Below are positions 46,709-59,502 of a stretch of 64,000 nucleotides of DNA, in pieces; the first letter of the stretch is position 1; each line of letters opens with the position of its first letter. The notes under the pieces were generated by a model that searched no databases, was not told where the DNA came from, and saw only the letters and a program-made list of their open reading frames with translations. Origin of the DNA: Siphlonurus alternatus (lineage: Eukaryota; Arthropoda; Insecta; Ephemeroptera; Siphlonuridae); NCBI GenBank assembly GCA_949825025.1, contig OX463787.1:62001-126000 (forward strand), in the 5' to 3' direction. Position numbers and translations under genes: made by a program.

Positions 46709-46782
46709 TTAACTAACAACGAGTAGAGCTCCACGGTTACTGAAGGAGACGATTATCCTGATGTGACTGAGGGAACACTCAC

Positions 46783-46886
46783 GTTTCTCTGATGGACGGT
46801 CAGGTTTGATGTCGTCTCTCGAACACGAAGCTACTGGGCGGCTCACATCCTTCGGCTAGGTTGGGGTACATTTCACTTGCCATCCT
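46783..46886 (-). pseudogene. Wdr62: Decayed WDR62 exon (U3)
   Basis: Same relic as 15723-15826, followed by (GA)n and hairpin modules at about 46945-47105. Confidence 0.75.
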
Positions 46887-47384
46887 GTGAGAGAGAGAGA
46901 GAGAGAGAGAGTGTTAGGATCTTCTCATACAGGAAATTGCCCAACAGCAAGTCCAATGGAACCAGCTCGTCGTCAGGAGTCCATTGAACTGGCTACTGAA
47001 CCTTCTATGATGAATTTCTTTTTGTTATTCATGGAAGGAATTTTCATAGCTAGAGGGTTCAGTAGCCAGTCCAATGGAACCAGCTCGTCGTCAGGAGTCC
47101 ATAAATTGAAGCTATAGTATGCGCAATGCATACTGCTTTTATGTACTTAAAAAATATACAGCAACATACTGCAATTGGAATTAAATATACTTTGCTTGCA
47201 AAATTGGACCGTGCAGATATCATGAAAGAAGAAAAATTTTGGATTGAAGATTTTACGAAAGAAAAGGATTCAAATAAGATAAATTTTAATTTCGAATGTT
47301 ACTTTTACAGCAGAATTCGGCTTATAAGATCTTTGCAAATTAATTATATCTAGTCCCATGTTTCTGTACAACACACTACATACA

Positions 47385-47516
47385 TATAGTAGAACCATCA
47401 TATGGTCAGCGCTGTCACTTTGACGAGGCAAGCCGGCAGCTAGCTGGTATGGAGCCTGCAGCCGCCGGCTTGGCTCGTCAAAGTGACAGTGCTGACCATA
47501 TGATGGTTCTACTATA
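47385..47516. repeat. 132-bp palindrome (U3)
   Basis: Same as 16323-16454, with one arm base changed (GACAGTGCTGAC). Confidence 0.8.
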
Positions 47517-48689
47517 GTATCATATCATATATTATGTAGTGTTAGTATTAGATTGGTACAAAGAAGCCCCCGAATACAAAGCAGAAGAAAGCAGAAATAT
47601 GACATGGCTACAGTATGCATACTGTATCATACTGTATTCATTGCATACAACTCCGCCAGGCCCAAGACGGTATGCATACAGTTTACAGCGTGATACAGTA
47701 ATGCAGTAAGACTAGTAAATGAGTCGAAATATCATAAAATAGGTTCAGCATATAACAAAATACATGCATTTACTTACAGTAATAAGTAATCACCAAAAAT
47801 AGTCTCAAAAAATATATTATTTCGGGAGAAAAAGTTACCGGCTAATATTATATTTAATTAACATGGCGGAATGCGCAAGTTTATTTACGAAATGAAAGTA
47901 CAGTCTATGGCAAAATAAAACAATTATAAATTAAAATGTCACTATATTATCGAATCATCTAAAAATCAAAATTAATATAGTTTTAATGCAAAATTATTAA
48001 TATTCTTTTTATTAGAATAATTTTTTCACCTTTAAAAATGTGATTTACTAATGAATAATAAGTTTTTTCAAATGAATTGGAAACAGTAGTAACAAATTCA
48101 TTGTGCGTAGTACTGTACAGGCTGAAAGGACTGGCGATTATTTGAGGGGAAGTAACTGTACTATATCGACAAATATCAATACAATTATAGATTTTAGAAA
48201 ATTAAGGCGCCTACCTTTCAAATAATTTTTCTTTTCTTTTTTATAATTTCCATTTTCTCATGTGACGCGATCAATTAATGTCTGCAATTTTATTAGACAA
48301 AAGATGGGGTAATTTCTCATCTGTTTGCAAAAATTTTGATGGTGATTGGATGAAGGATGAATGTAGTCGGAACAACACCAACCGTTGAAAAATATTAAAA
48401 AGAAAATGAAAAAGAAAATATATGCGCCTATATAATTACAAAAGATATAGAAATTAATGCAGAAATTTTAGAATTTGATTTTTTTCAAGAGAAAATACAA
48501 ATAATATAGTCACAAAAAAAAGAAGACTTCCCAAAGATTGACATAATAGGAAAATTTTTACAATATTTTTTCCAATAAATAATTGAAATTAATTTTATTT
48601 AGATCGAAGATCTCGAAATTATTTAAAGAAAGAAAAATCTGCCAAGTTTACCATGCAGAAAGATATGAAAGTATGATTATTGTCACTGA

Positions 48690-49030
48690 TCTTAGGAATC
48701 ACTCTGAAAATTTTATTATAGTAAACCTTCCTTAATTTTATTATAAATTTTCATGCAGCAAAAAAAAAAAAAAAAAAAATGGAGCAAAAATATTGTGGTG
48801 AGAATATCATTGGAAATACAGCGGCCATTAGTTAAATCAAATCAGCATGATTTTCAACTAAAAAAAAAATTAAATTCTCAAAAACTGGACCAAATAATAA
48901 TTTTTTTTAATGAGATCGAGAGTGAAGTCATTTTGTTATTTATGATTTGATCTAACCCTATGTATTATATGATCTAACTTTTAAACTTTTTTGCTAACAA
49001 AACTAATTACAATAGTGACAATAATCCTTA
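48690..49030. repeat. Inverted WDR62 intron copy (U3)
   Basis: Same as 17995-18330, with a small deletion near 48697. Confidence 0.7.
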
Positions 49031-49170
49031 ATGCTTGCTATCTATTATACAACACAATTATAATAAAACTGAATACAACACTATTATACTACCCCTGGGG
49101 GTAGGCAGCTCAAAGTACGCCACTCGCAGCAGCAACTGCAGCAAAAATTCTGATTTTCTTTTTTTTTTTT

Positions 49171-49470
49171 AGAGGCAGATATTAGAGCCTAAAGCCATAG
49201 AAAAAATTTCAAAACAATTTAACGAGCCGCTTTTTTTTAAATTAAATTCTTAGTTTGTCTCTCCATGGGAAATTAAAAACCAATGCTGAAAATAAAAAAT
49301 ATAAATTAAAAAAAATCGGCTCGTTAAATTGTTTTGAAATTTTTTCTATGGCTTTAAGGCACTAATATCTGCCTCTCAAAAAAATTTCAGCATTTTTTTT
49401 TTAATTTGCTAAGGTTTACATGTTAATCAAAGGGAAGTACGTCGAACAGCTGTTCGGCGTTATCTCTACC
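49171..49470. mobile_element. Fold-back element, right end GAACAGCTGTTC (U3)
   Basis: Copy of 18473-18769. Its right end reads GTTATCTCTACC and then runs straight into U4 sequence (ATAGTATAAAATATTATTAAG), so a unit junction lies at its edge. Confidence 0.6.
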
Positions 49471-49599
49471 ATAGTATAAAATATTATTAAGAAAGTGACA
49501 AAAAATAACCCAATGTCCTCTACTCAAATTTGTAATACAACATTTCAAACAGTGGAAATTACTTCAATTGAAAATAAAGCACACATTACATATATTAAA

Positions 49600-49782
49600 A
49601 GCCTAAACTACGAGCTTTTTCTAGAAGTCGCGAAACCAGTAACGCCCTCTCTGATTGGCCGTGACGTCACTGAGCCAAACCCCCTCCACTTACTTAGCCT
49701 GGCTCTGCCAGGGTTAAAAGTTGCGACATTGGAGTTGCGACTTCTGTTTAGGCACAAAACAGAAAGCTCGTAGTTTCAGCCT
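49600..49782. mobile_element. 183-bp MITE with AGSCTRAAACTACGAGC ends (U4)
   Basis: Left end AGCCTAAACTACGAGCTTTT and right-end complement AGGCTGAAACTACGAGCTTT. U5 lacks it at the same position (about 57712-57740). A GC-rich core includes GTGACGTCAC. The direct repeats at the borders (tATTAAA) are not exact, so the duplication length is unresolved. Confidence 0.7.
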
Positions 49783-50561
49783 ACATTATTAAAAACTCAT
49801 TTTGCAACTTGTTGTTAGGTAAAATTCAATATTGTTTTAAGGAGATCGCGGTCCCGACAAAAATAACATTGCGTGGTACAGGAAAAACTAGGTACAAGAT
49901 AATAACTTTTTCGTCCCTCGAAAGCTGAATTCCTCGATATAACGTAAAAATCAAAATTTTAAGGGGAAATTTTATAGTACGCAACGCGAAAAAAAGATCG
50001 CGATTTAGGCGAGTAAGAATAGATCGCGTATTTTATTGAAGTCACGCGGTAATTCGAGATGACGTAGAAACATAGGAAGTATCAAATTATACGAAAGTCA
50101 AAATTTAAAGTTCTCAAATGAGAATATATATATATATTCAATGTATTCAATATTATTATTTAATTTTATAATCTAATTTAATTAATTGTAAGCCATATAA
50201 TACAGTCTCGAAAAATTGTGGCTTGTTATGTCAGTTTGGCTGCGATCATCATAATATTCATAATGGTATGAACTATAAAATAAAATGCAATTATATAACA
50301 TATAGCTGCATGCAAAATAATTCGCAATATAACATGCATGTTGCATGCTATAATCGTAATATTATAACAACATTTGTTTACATTATTGAAATATTCCCAT
50401 TTTATCATTCGACTTGTATTTGCGGTCAAAGCGGCCAGCTCACGTGACCACCGAGGTCACACAAAACTTCGTGAAGGATTTCCGGCGATCGTCTTATCGC
50501 CGTGACTCACCTTCTCCCGTCAAAACTTTTATACCTGAACGAAACGACCAGCTATAGATAA

Positions 50562-50630
50562 GCCACGTTGGCCTAGTGCAAGTATGCCCGCCTCGCATGC
50601 AAGAGGCTCCAGGTTCAAAACCTACCTCCA
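50562..50630 (+). repeat. tRNA-derived SINE-like head (U4)
   Basis: Best-preserved features: GCCTCGCATGCAAGAGGC arm and GGTTCAAAACC B box. Followed by a hairpin at 50713-50763. Confidence 0.65.
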
Positions 50631-50712
50631 GCACAACTTTTCCACCAACCGCGGGGCTGTGGAAGAAGAACACGAGACAGGGGGAGTTTTTAAATTTTAA
50701 AATTGAAAACTA

Positions 50713-50763
50713 CCCCGAACAAAAAATACATGGCAAAAATTGCCATGTACTTTTCATTCGGGG
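50713..50763. repeat. CCCCGAA...TTCGGGG hairpin after the SINE-like head
   Basis: The arms are CCCCGAA, AAAA and TACATGGCA with complements TGCCATGTA, TTTT and TTCGGGG. U1, U2 and U3 have only the left half. Confidence 0.7.
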
Positions 50764-51297
50764 GGCTCTCGCACTCGCTAACATGAGAGGCATGCAGGAT
50801 TTTTCAACGAGCAAAACTCTACCTTCAATACAGCGATACAGCCGTTTGGAGCACAACTTTATAACTTACTATTATTTATTATTATTGATAAAAGACTAAT
50901 AATAATTATTATTTAATATTTACTATTACAAAACAATTCAACGGAAAAAAATGTTTTTAATGATCGCGGGGTTAGTTGTTATTTAGTTTTTTTTTTTTTT
51001 ATCATTTATTTCACTACATACAAATTTATATTCTTTACTATTCTACATTTTAGTGTCTAATTATTTTTTATTTTACTTTTTATTTATTTATTATTAATTT
51101 TTCTTAAAAACAAAGTCTGGAAGAGACAACAAGAACTTTTTATTTATTTACTTTACTTTAATATTATATTTTTTTTAAAATCAAGCAAGAGTTGTGCTTC
51201 AAGTGGTGGCTCTATCCTTGGAAGGAAGGGTCAAGCAAATTTTGATCGTTGAAAAATACAAACCACATGCCAATCAGCTAGACGAGTGCGAGACCCC
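50760..51297. mobile_element. 538-bp element with about 120-bp inverted arms
   Basis: Left arm GGGGGGCTCTCGCACTCG and, further in, GGATTTTTCAACGAGCAAAA and GGAGCACAACTT. The right arm complement has GGGGTCTCGCACTCG, TATTTTTCAACGATCAAAAT and GAAGCACAACTC. The centre is T-rich. The left arm recurs at 63882 up to the window end. Confidence 0.65.
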
Positions 51298-51731
51298 AGT
51301 CAAGAAATTATCTGAAAGAAAAACATGCGAAAATGCGGCCTACTTACATGTCTATCGGATAGGTGTAATATAAGAATAGGCTCGCTTAAACCTCACCACA
51401 ATAAAGCAAAAATATATTCTATCCTATTATACTGCAGCTTTAATAAGGGGGACAAAAAACTTGAAAATCATAATTACGTAATATAATGTATGTTGAAATA
51501 AAAATGATTGGAGCCAGCTAGTTGATTCCTCTTTTATCAATTTTAAAGCTTTAAAGAATATATGTTTCATTTTAATTATATTTCCTGAATTAAAATAAAT
51601 ATTAAAAACAAAAAAATGTATTTTTTAAAGAAGAAATTTCTTACTAAATATTAATGTATATTATAGTTAATATCTTAGCAAATGATTAAAGAAGTTTAAG
51701 AATTATTTTAACAGTGTTAACACACATTTTA
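51298..51731. other. AT-rich spacer, nothing recognised
   Basis: No exon-like frame, inverted repeat or duplicate within the window was noticed. Confidence 0.5.
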
Positions 51732-53845
51732 TATTTATTTTAAAAGCCGAGTCAAAATAAAATAAATATCCTAAAAATTGCAGTAATTCGTGCTGTAACA
51801 TGCAACCTATTCCCAATAAGGCTAGACATTGAAATTATACTTTATACGTATTTTATGATTAAGCCCAGTTACTTCGGAAGCTTTTGGAGTCAAAGGAGAT
51901 TTCTTTTAGAAGAAATAAAATGAAATCTTAAAAATTTAAGTGTTCTAAAACTACACTCAATCAAGCAAATTCAAGACTTAAGTTTTTGACAGCTCAATTT
52001 CTAATTTTCGACTATAAGGCTCCATATTAAGATTAAATACTTTATTATATACTGTACATAGGATTATATGTACCTATTGATGGCGAGCACCCTGAATGTT
52101 TTGATGAATTAAACAACAACAACAAAACGCAAGAGTGAAATACGCACATGATAAATTGGCCTACTTCTTATACAGGAGGCGGTGGTCTTTAAAACCGTAA
52201 TTGAAAAATAATAAATATTAATTTAAAGGCATAGACATGTACACAATAATTATATTAGAAAATATTTCCCCAACACGGTGTATTTAATTAGGCAAAATTA
52301 CCATCTTGCACCTTTAACGTTTCTAACTTGCTGAAACTCCTCTATTGCAGCCTATTTTCAATGAAATTTAAATTAAATTATGTAAATTTTTGTTTTAATT
52401 ATTAAGGGTTTACAAGATAACGGCACCAATGTTAAAAAAAATCCCTCACACAAGAACTATGAAACAAAATTAAAATGTTCTCCTCTACACCCCCTATCAG
52501 TAGCTAAAATATCAGGTATACAAATACGATCTAGTTTTTGAGTTATTAATTAATCAAACTTTAAAAATTCATAACTCAAAAACTAGATCGTATTTGTATA
52601 CCTGATATTTTAGCTAATGATAGGGGGTGTAAAGGAGAACATTTTAAATTTTTTTCAGAATTTTTGTGCCAGGGATTTTTTTTAACATTGGTAGCATTAT
52701 CTTACCCTTAAGAAATATTAGAACAATAAATAAAAAATTAAATAAATGTGGTTTAACAAGTTTGGAAGGTGATGATTACATTTTAATTGCTTTTAAGTTA
52801 CTGCACACATTGCTCCATTACAATTTTCTCCGCTGAATTAAAAATTGTACCTAAACCCTATTGCATCTGTTATTTTCAAGATGCAAATGCAAACAAAAAA
52901 CGGAATTTTCGCAGCTAAAAGCAGTATAAAATTCAAAATAGCAAAGTAGCAAACTGGAGTAACTTGACTCACACAAAAACAAATAAATTTTGCACAGTTG
53001 GTCTGAAATCATGTTTTGCCATTTAATTTGACCCTGAGAGTTCAAATACGAAGGAACTTTCAAAATTACAGCAAAAGAATAACACACACACACACACAAA
53101 AAAACTTGTGATTTAAATGAAAAAATGAAAACTTCTAAATTAATCTTTATCATGCTGAAAACATCTGAAGTAATGTAATTTGACCCGGGGAGTGCAAATA
53201 TGAAGTAATTTTTGAGGTCACAAAACAAACAAAAAACCCGGAATTTGCAGCTATAAACTTCAAAAGAGTAAAAACGACAAACTCGATACAAAGACAAATA
53301 ATTTAAACTCGATCACGCTGAAAACATGAGAGCATGTAATTGGATTCAGAGAGATTAAATATTAAAGAATTTTCAAAATTCACATAAAAAACAAACAAAC
53401 AGATTTTGAAGCATCACCGGTATACATCAAGATACCTAGCCAATCTCATGTTTTTGTAGTCATTTCAGATGACAATACGAAATGGAAAATTTCAAGTAGG
53501 CCGTGGTTTTGATTTTATCATTCAGTTAATCTAATTTTATTACTAGCTGTGAGCCACTGCCTAACAATGGTACTTTTTATTAATTGATGGCTTTTGTGAG
53601 GGGCACTGTCAAATCTTCCCCTTATTTTAAATCCGAGTTAGGATTCATTATCTGCTGCCACTGGATTATTCAAGTTCGTAAGAGCTAAACCCTATAGCAC
53701 AAGGCAATGCTACATTGGCATGGGGGTATAAGAAATGGGAGAAAAGTGAACCTTCGGCACATTCCAAGTAACAATATGGAAAAATGGCAACTTTGGTAGC
53801 AACTTCTGATGCTCCAAATAATTATACATATATGTATTTCATTCA
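51732..53845. repeat. Duplicated block C'
   Basis: Diverged copy of 28981 to about 30360, with insertions of its own, including a TTAA fold-back (52406-52707), and fewer units of the 165-170-bp repeat (about 52965-53420). Confidence 0.7.
52406..52707. mobile_element. TTAA-flanked fold-back in block C'
   Basis: TTAA at 52402-52405 and 52708-52711. Ends GGGTTTACAAGATAACGGC against complement GGGTAAGATAATGCTACC. Arms include ATACGATCTAGTTTTTGAG and its complement. Block C has no equivalent insertion. Confidence 0.8.
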
Positions 53846-54935
53846 AGGGGTGAGACTGCGCTCTAACGCTCGAAGCAAATTTTCCCTGGCTGGCAGCTGA
53901 GCGAACTCAGGTTAGTGGGAAGGTTTCGCGTTGCCAAGTCGTTAACCATGTCGATAACTACAATTTCAACAATTTGGCAACACTGTATCATTCAAAGTTC
54001 CTCTTCTGCTATTGACTATTGGCCGGGGGGCGAGACTACACACTAGGGTTTGCAGCAAATAAAGATTGCTTCTACCTGCCCGCCAGCTGATTTCTTCCCA
54101 CTATAGTAGGAAGGTCAGACCTTTTTAACGTTATTTCATGTTAAGGGATCAGCTGTGATGGTAAAAGGAGAAACTTTTTTTTGCCTCAGCGCGGAGGGTG
54201 TAGAAGAGCGGGCGTTAGCTTTCCATAGTATGTAGTTCAGTGCTATTGGCACTTCTTTAAAAAATTCTCCCGCTATTTTTCCCACTATATGACCGAAAGG
54301 AGAAACTTTTCTTACTTGCTTCTCCACAAAATTGGATTCAACGCGAGCCGTATAAAAGAGCAAGCGTTAGCCTTCCATATTATATAGTTCAGTGATTTCA
54401 CTGGAAGATAAGACTCGCTAGAAGTTACTTATGCTGTAAACCATGATTTTTGAATTGATAAAGACTACCAAAAACACAATTTCAAAAGTTTTAATGTACT
54501 TTCTTTTCATTGTTCAATTCCAACCAAAATTGGCTCATCTAGTTGGTTGGCAACCACAAAAAAATCAACAACCCCACCAATGACCGAAAAAAAAAATGTT
54601 AAGATATAAAGCAGAATTGAATGCTTAAACCCGATTATTGTAACATAACTCTGCCTTAATGTTGCCAAGGGGTTGCTTTTAGTTCCAATTAGGCTAAACT
54701 GTAGCTTAAGCAAGGTCTATCCTGTCGCACGCATCACCAAGGGGTTCAAACGAACCACCCTATACCGGTACATTAAATTTTAAAAATAGATAATAATTAT
54801 GAAAAACAAAGTTATTTTTCTTATTCATTTTTGTAGCGGAAAATGTGTTGTGGCTAACTAAGATACTTTTTTTTTTAACTTTTTCATCAATATTACATTA
54901 AATACAAAATGCACTTCACTGTTGTGGGAACAGAC
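53846..54935. other. 3' flank of the dynein fragment, shared with unit U
   Basis: About 54028-54230 matches U1 14915-15110, and 54430-54935 matches U1 13441-13993. The order is reversed relative to the unit, so pieces have been shuffled. No further dynein exon was recognised. Confidence 0.55.
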
Positions 54936-55130
54936 CTTGAGAGCGGGCGACAGGTCCTCGTCCTTGTACGACGTTTGAGTGAAGTCGTCGTCTCCCTCGT
55001 CCAGCGGGATGTATCGAAGACGGCTCAGGAAGTTCTCGAACATCATCTCAGTCGAGAGAACGTCCTCGCTGAATTACACCATCCCCCAGCGAGACACGGT
55101 TGCCCGAGTCGCAAACTTGAGGTCTTGGAC
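54936..55130 (-). pseudogene. DYNC1H1: Dynein exon VQDLKFAT...SPALK with in-frame TAA
   Basis: 195 bp, acceptor atgtttgtag, donor gtctgt. Codon 19 is TAA (plus-strand 55074-55076). The rest of the frame is open to DEDLSPALK. The decayed unit-U versions keep Trp at this position. Confidence 0.88.
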
Positions 55131-55172
55131 CTACAAACATGACAGGTGAGAAAGGAGACGGTGACATTATTA

Positions 55173-55939
<767 letters not shown>

Positions 55940-56166
55940 CTGAGAATTTGTGTGAGGAGTCCTTTGGTCCACTCCCTGGTGTTCTGGTCCAGGACTCTGT
56001 ACAGAGCCTCCTTACTCATGGCCTTGAGGTCGATCACGTGAGCCACCCCCTCCAGATGCTCAAGGCCCTTCAGCAGCACCCCCCAAGCTGTTGACTTGCC
56101 GGAGACAGAGGGACCAACCACCATCAGGCAGTGGGTCAGGATGCAGATCTGGTAGAGTTGGAGGAC
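55940..56166 (-). pseudogene. DYNC1H1: Dynein exon with P-loop (GPSVSGKST)
   Basis: 227 bp, acceptor tctgctttcag. Frame open from [20 protein letters not shown] to [15 protein letters not shown]. To stay in phase with the next exon it must end at 55940, where the intron begins GCTGGT, a GC donor. Confidence 0.85.
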
Positions 56167-56340
56167 CTGAAAGCAGAGAGAAATAAGGATCAGATACTGC
56201 GTCACAAATTTAATTATATAAATTTTTTGTGTAGATGAAAGTAATGAAAAGGTGTGGGTAATAGACAATTTTTTTTTTTTTTTTTTTTTTAATTTACAGG
56301 ACCTTGAGTTACGTCATGATGTCAACTCTTTTATGGTTAA

Positions 56341-56671
56341 GGTAACAAGCCTAATATTAAAAAAAAAAATGAAACACCTGAAAATTAGATAATGTTCTCC
56401 TCTACATCCCCTATCAGTAGCTAAAATATCAGGTATACAAATTCGAGCTAGTTTTGAAGTTATTGATTTTTAAAATTGACTACTTAACCATGGAAAAATA
56501 TGGCATTTCTATGTTAATTTAGTCAAATTAGCTCGAATTTGTACACCTGATACTTTATCTACTGATAGGGGATGAAGAGGAGAACATATTATTTATTTAT
56601 TTTATTTTTTTTTTTTTTTCATAATTTTCATGCGAGGTATTTTTTTTAAACATTGGGCGTGTTATTTCCTC
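56341..56671. mobile_element. TTAA-flanked fold-back, U5 copy of 6738-7067
   Basis: TTAA at 56337-56340 and 56672-56675. Confidence 0.7.
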
Positions 56672-56826
56672 TTAAACGTCAAAAATCTTTGAAATGGTAT
56701 TACATAAAACACTGTGATTTTTATAGTCCTAAAAATAGTAAACATGCACAAGCAAGAAAGATACATACAGTATTAAGATATGGAAAAACTTCATGTGAAG
56801 TCACAGTGTCTTTCCCCTTGATTTAA

Positions 56827-57580
56827 GGCAGAGTAAACGCCGAACAGCTCTCCTTTGATTAAAATGTAAACCTTAGCAAATTCACAAAAATTCTGAAATT
56901 TTTTTGAGAGGCAGATATTAGTGCCTTAAAGCCATAGAAAAAGTTTCAAAATAATTTAACGAGCCGATTTTTTAAAATTAAATTCTTAGTTTGTCTCTCC
57001 ATGGGAAAGCCCTACGCTGAAAATTAAAAAAAATCAATGGTCAGCATCCATGATGACATCACCAATCCTTTGTCCTCCCATTTACTTACAAAAAAAGATT
57101 GGGCGCACGTAAGATCCTATACGGAGCAATTTTTCGATCGCTTATTGTTAATCCTCTAAATAAGTTATGTTTGCAAATTTAAAATTACGTATTGGCACTA
57201 ACCTTTTACGTTTGCTGCTATAAAAACTTTATTATTTGCCTTGGGTAAGTTTAATTAAAGAGCATCTAAAGAATTTCGCGGTAGTAGTGTTTTGACTTCG
57301 AGCCGAAAAAACGTGCGCAGAAGGGTTGCGCGCCGATGCGCGGTGGTTGTAGCAGGAGTCAAAATTAGCAAACGAACATGGTGACTATATAATTTTTCTG
57401 ATGGATACTTACCATCAACAAAAATCGGCTCGTTAAACTGTTTTGAAATTTTTTCTATAATGGTTTTTAGGCACTAATATCTGCCTCTCAAAAAAATTTC
57501 AGCATTTTTGTGAATTTGCGAAGGTTTACATGTTAATCAAAGGGAAGTACGTCGAACAGCTGTTCGGCGTTATCTCTACC
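56827..57580. mobile_element. TTAA-flanked fold-back with GAACAGCT end type, interrupted (U5)
   Basis: TTAA at 56823-56826 and 57581-57584. Left end GGCAGAGTAAACGCCGAACA, right-end complement GGTAGAGATAACGCCGAACA. The arms include GAGGCAGATATTAGTGCC and TTTAACGAGCCGATTTTT. The right end is a hybrid with the GGTAGAGATAA type seen at 2760. Split by a nested element at about 57037-57415. Confidence 0.8.
57037..57415. mobile_element. Nested element with ATGGTMAGYATCCAT ends
   Basis: Left ATGGTCAGCATCCATGA and right complement ATGGTAAGTATCCATCA. The uninterrupted relatives at 18601 and 49300 show where it entered. GC-rich patches (GTGCGCAGAAGGGTTGCGCG) contrast with the host element. Duplication length not resolved. 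Confidence 0.65.
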
Positions 57581-58966
57581 TTAAATAGTATCAAAAATTA
57601 TTAAGAAAGTGACAAAAAATAACCCAATGTCCTCTACTCAAATTTGTAATACAAAATTTCAAACAGTGGAAATTACTGCAATTGAAAATAAAGAATTTTA
57701 TACAATTAAAAGCGCACATTACATTATTAAAAACTCATTATGCAACTTGTTGTTAGGTAAATTTCAATATTGTTTTAAGGAGATCGCGGTCCCGACAAAA
57801 ATAGCATTGCGTGGGACAGGAAAAACTAGGTACAAGATATGTAATAACTTTTTCATCCCTTGGAATCTGAAGTTCTCGATATAACGAAAAAATCCAAATT
57901 TTAAGGAGAAAAATAAAAGTACGCAACGCGAGAAAATAAAGATTACGATTTTGGCGAGGAAGAATTAAATTTATTAAATAGATGGCATATTTTATTGAAG
58001 TCACACGCGGTAATTCAAGATGACGTAGAAACGTAGGAAATATATTATATTATATATCATATATATAAAAAAATAATGAGGCAAATCTTATGCTACATAA
58101 TTTAGCCTGCAACTCCAAAATATATATAACAATATAACACAGCAAATCACGAAATTTTACACGACGAAAGTCAATAATTAAAGTTCTCAAATGAGAACTA
58201 ATAACATAATAAAACGAAAAATAAGACACAAGACTTAGTTTTAATACTGAAAAAATATGCAATTTACAAACTTTTTTTATAAATGGAAAAAATTGAAAGC
58301 CATAACAGTCAAACAGGGCTTCTGCATCAAACTGATCAAAACTGGTCAAATGGGACTTAGAAACTAGAAATTGCTTGATATTGTGTTGTACGTATCGTTA
58401 AAAAAAAAAAGGTTATAAATATAAAAAATATATTCAAAATTATAATAAAAATATTATAAAATTAAAAACATGAACAATAACAATTCACTTACCACAGTTA
58501 TTATTGCCTACGCCATATATGTTTTGCACTCCAATTAAAAAGAACAAAAAAACAATTCGCTATAATACAGTACATTAACCTAATGTAATAATTTAACTTG
58601 CACTTCAGTTATAAAGACAAGTAAATATATGACAAATTTACGACGAAATAAAACGATGTTTTCATGATACTCGCTGGCGACCAAATGACACAGTACTCAC
58701 AGTAGTGAGTCACAGGAAGTGATATCGTTTTTCAGAATAGACCGCGGTCAGCCATACACCCACTACTATACTACACTGTATAAGGTATAAGTGACATTCT
58801 TAATCCTAACGCCCTCGGACACAAACTGGTAAATCTATCGAACTAATTATCGTTGTTTATTTTACGAGAAACGATCACAATTTTTCTTTGATATACTTGA
58901 CAATTAATGACGAATTACGATGGAATTATTCATTCCGAATTGAAATTACACTTTTTTTTTTCTAAA

Positions 58967-59030
58967 TATATATAATTATGTATATATATATACATATATA
59001 TATAAATATAGCATAAATATATATAGCATA
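58967..59030. repeat. Short (TA)n tract (U5)
   Basis: Interrupted TA run at the site that holds the hAT-like element in U1 and U3. No insertion here. Confidence 0.85.
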
Positions 59031-59155
59031 AATTATTCTCCTTATTTTAAATTACTGCAGATTAATTGATGATTTCGCCAATTATACTGCCTTGTAAATA
59101 TTTTATAAGCAAAGACATGCATTAATAAAGGGATCATACAGGCCTCAACTTACAA

Positions 59156-59502
59156 ATGGACAACCTAAATGAAAAATTTTTATTGCAGAAATGCATAGAG
59201 GGTACCAAATTATGCTACTCTGAATTTTTTCCGATTTTTTTTTTTTTTTTTTTTTTGAAATTCAGAACGATTTTTTAATAATTGTTGAAAGTACGGCCAC
59301 GCCCCCTGGAGGCGTTAATAGGCGTCTCGGTCCTATCCATTTTATTAAGGATTCAGGGGTGCCAGCTTTACTTACAGAACTTTCAAAATTTATTTAAAAA
59401 TAGTTCTGGGTCTCAAAAAAAAATCTGAAAAAATTCAGAGTTGCATAATTTAGTGCCCTCTATTCATTTCTGCAATAAATCTTTTTCATGCAGGTTGTCC
59501 AT
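59156..59502. mobile_element. ATGGACAACCT fold-back (U5)
   Basis: U5 copy of 11113-11451. Confidence 0.65.

Larger units (their letters stand above)
36852..49477. repeat. Tandem unit U3
   Basis: Nearly identical to U1 up to about 42.87 kb, including the same hAT-like insertion. From about 43.02 kb it carries U2-type variants, then it diverges from both (lacks the 460-bp TTAA element, has other deletions near 44040 and 44134, gains the 46138 element). From about 48.6 kb it ends like U1. Confidence 0.85.
49478..50740. repeat. Condensed tandem unit U4
   Basis: Starts at the equivalent of U1 7235 and jumps, through a diverged AT-rich middle, to the SINE-like region (U1 about 13035). Many substitutions and deletions make it the oldest copy. 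Confidence 0.7.
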
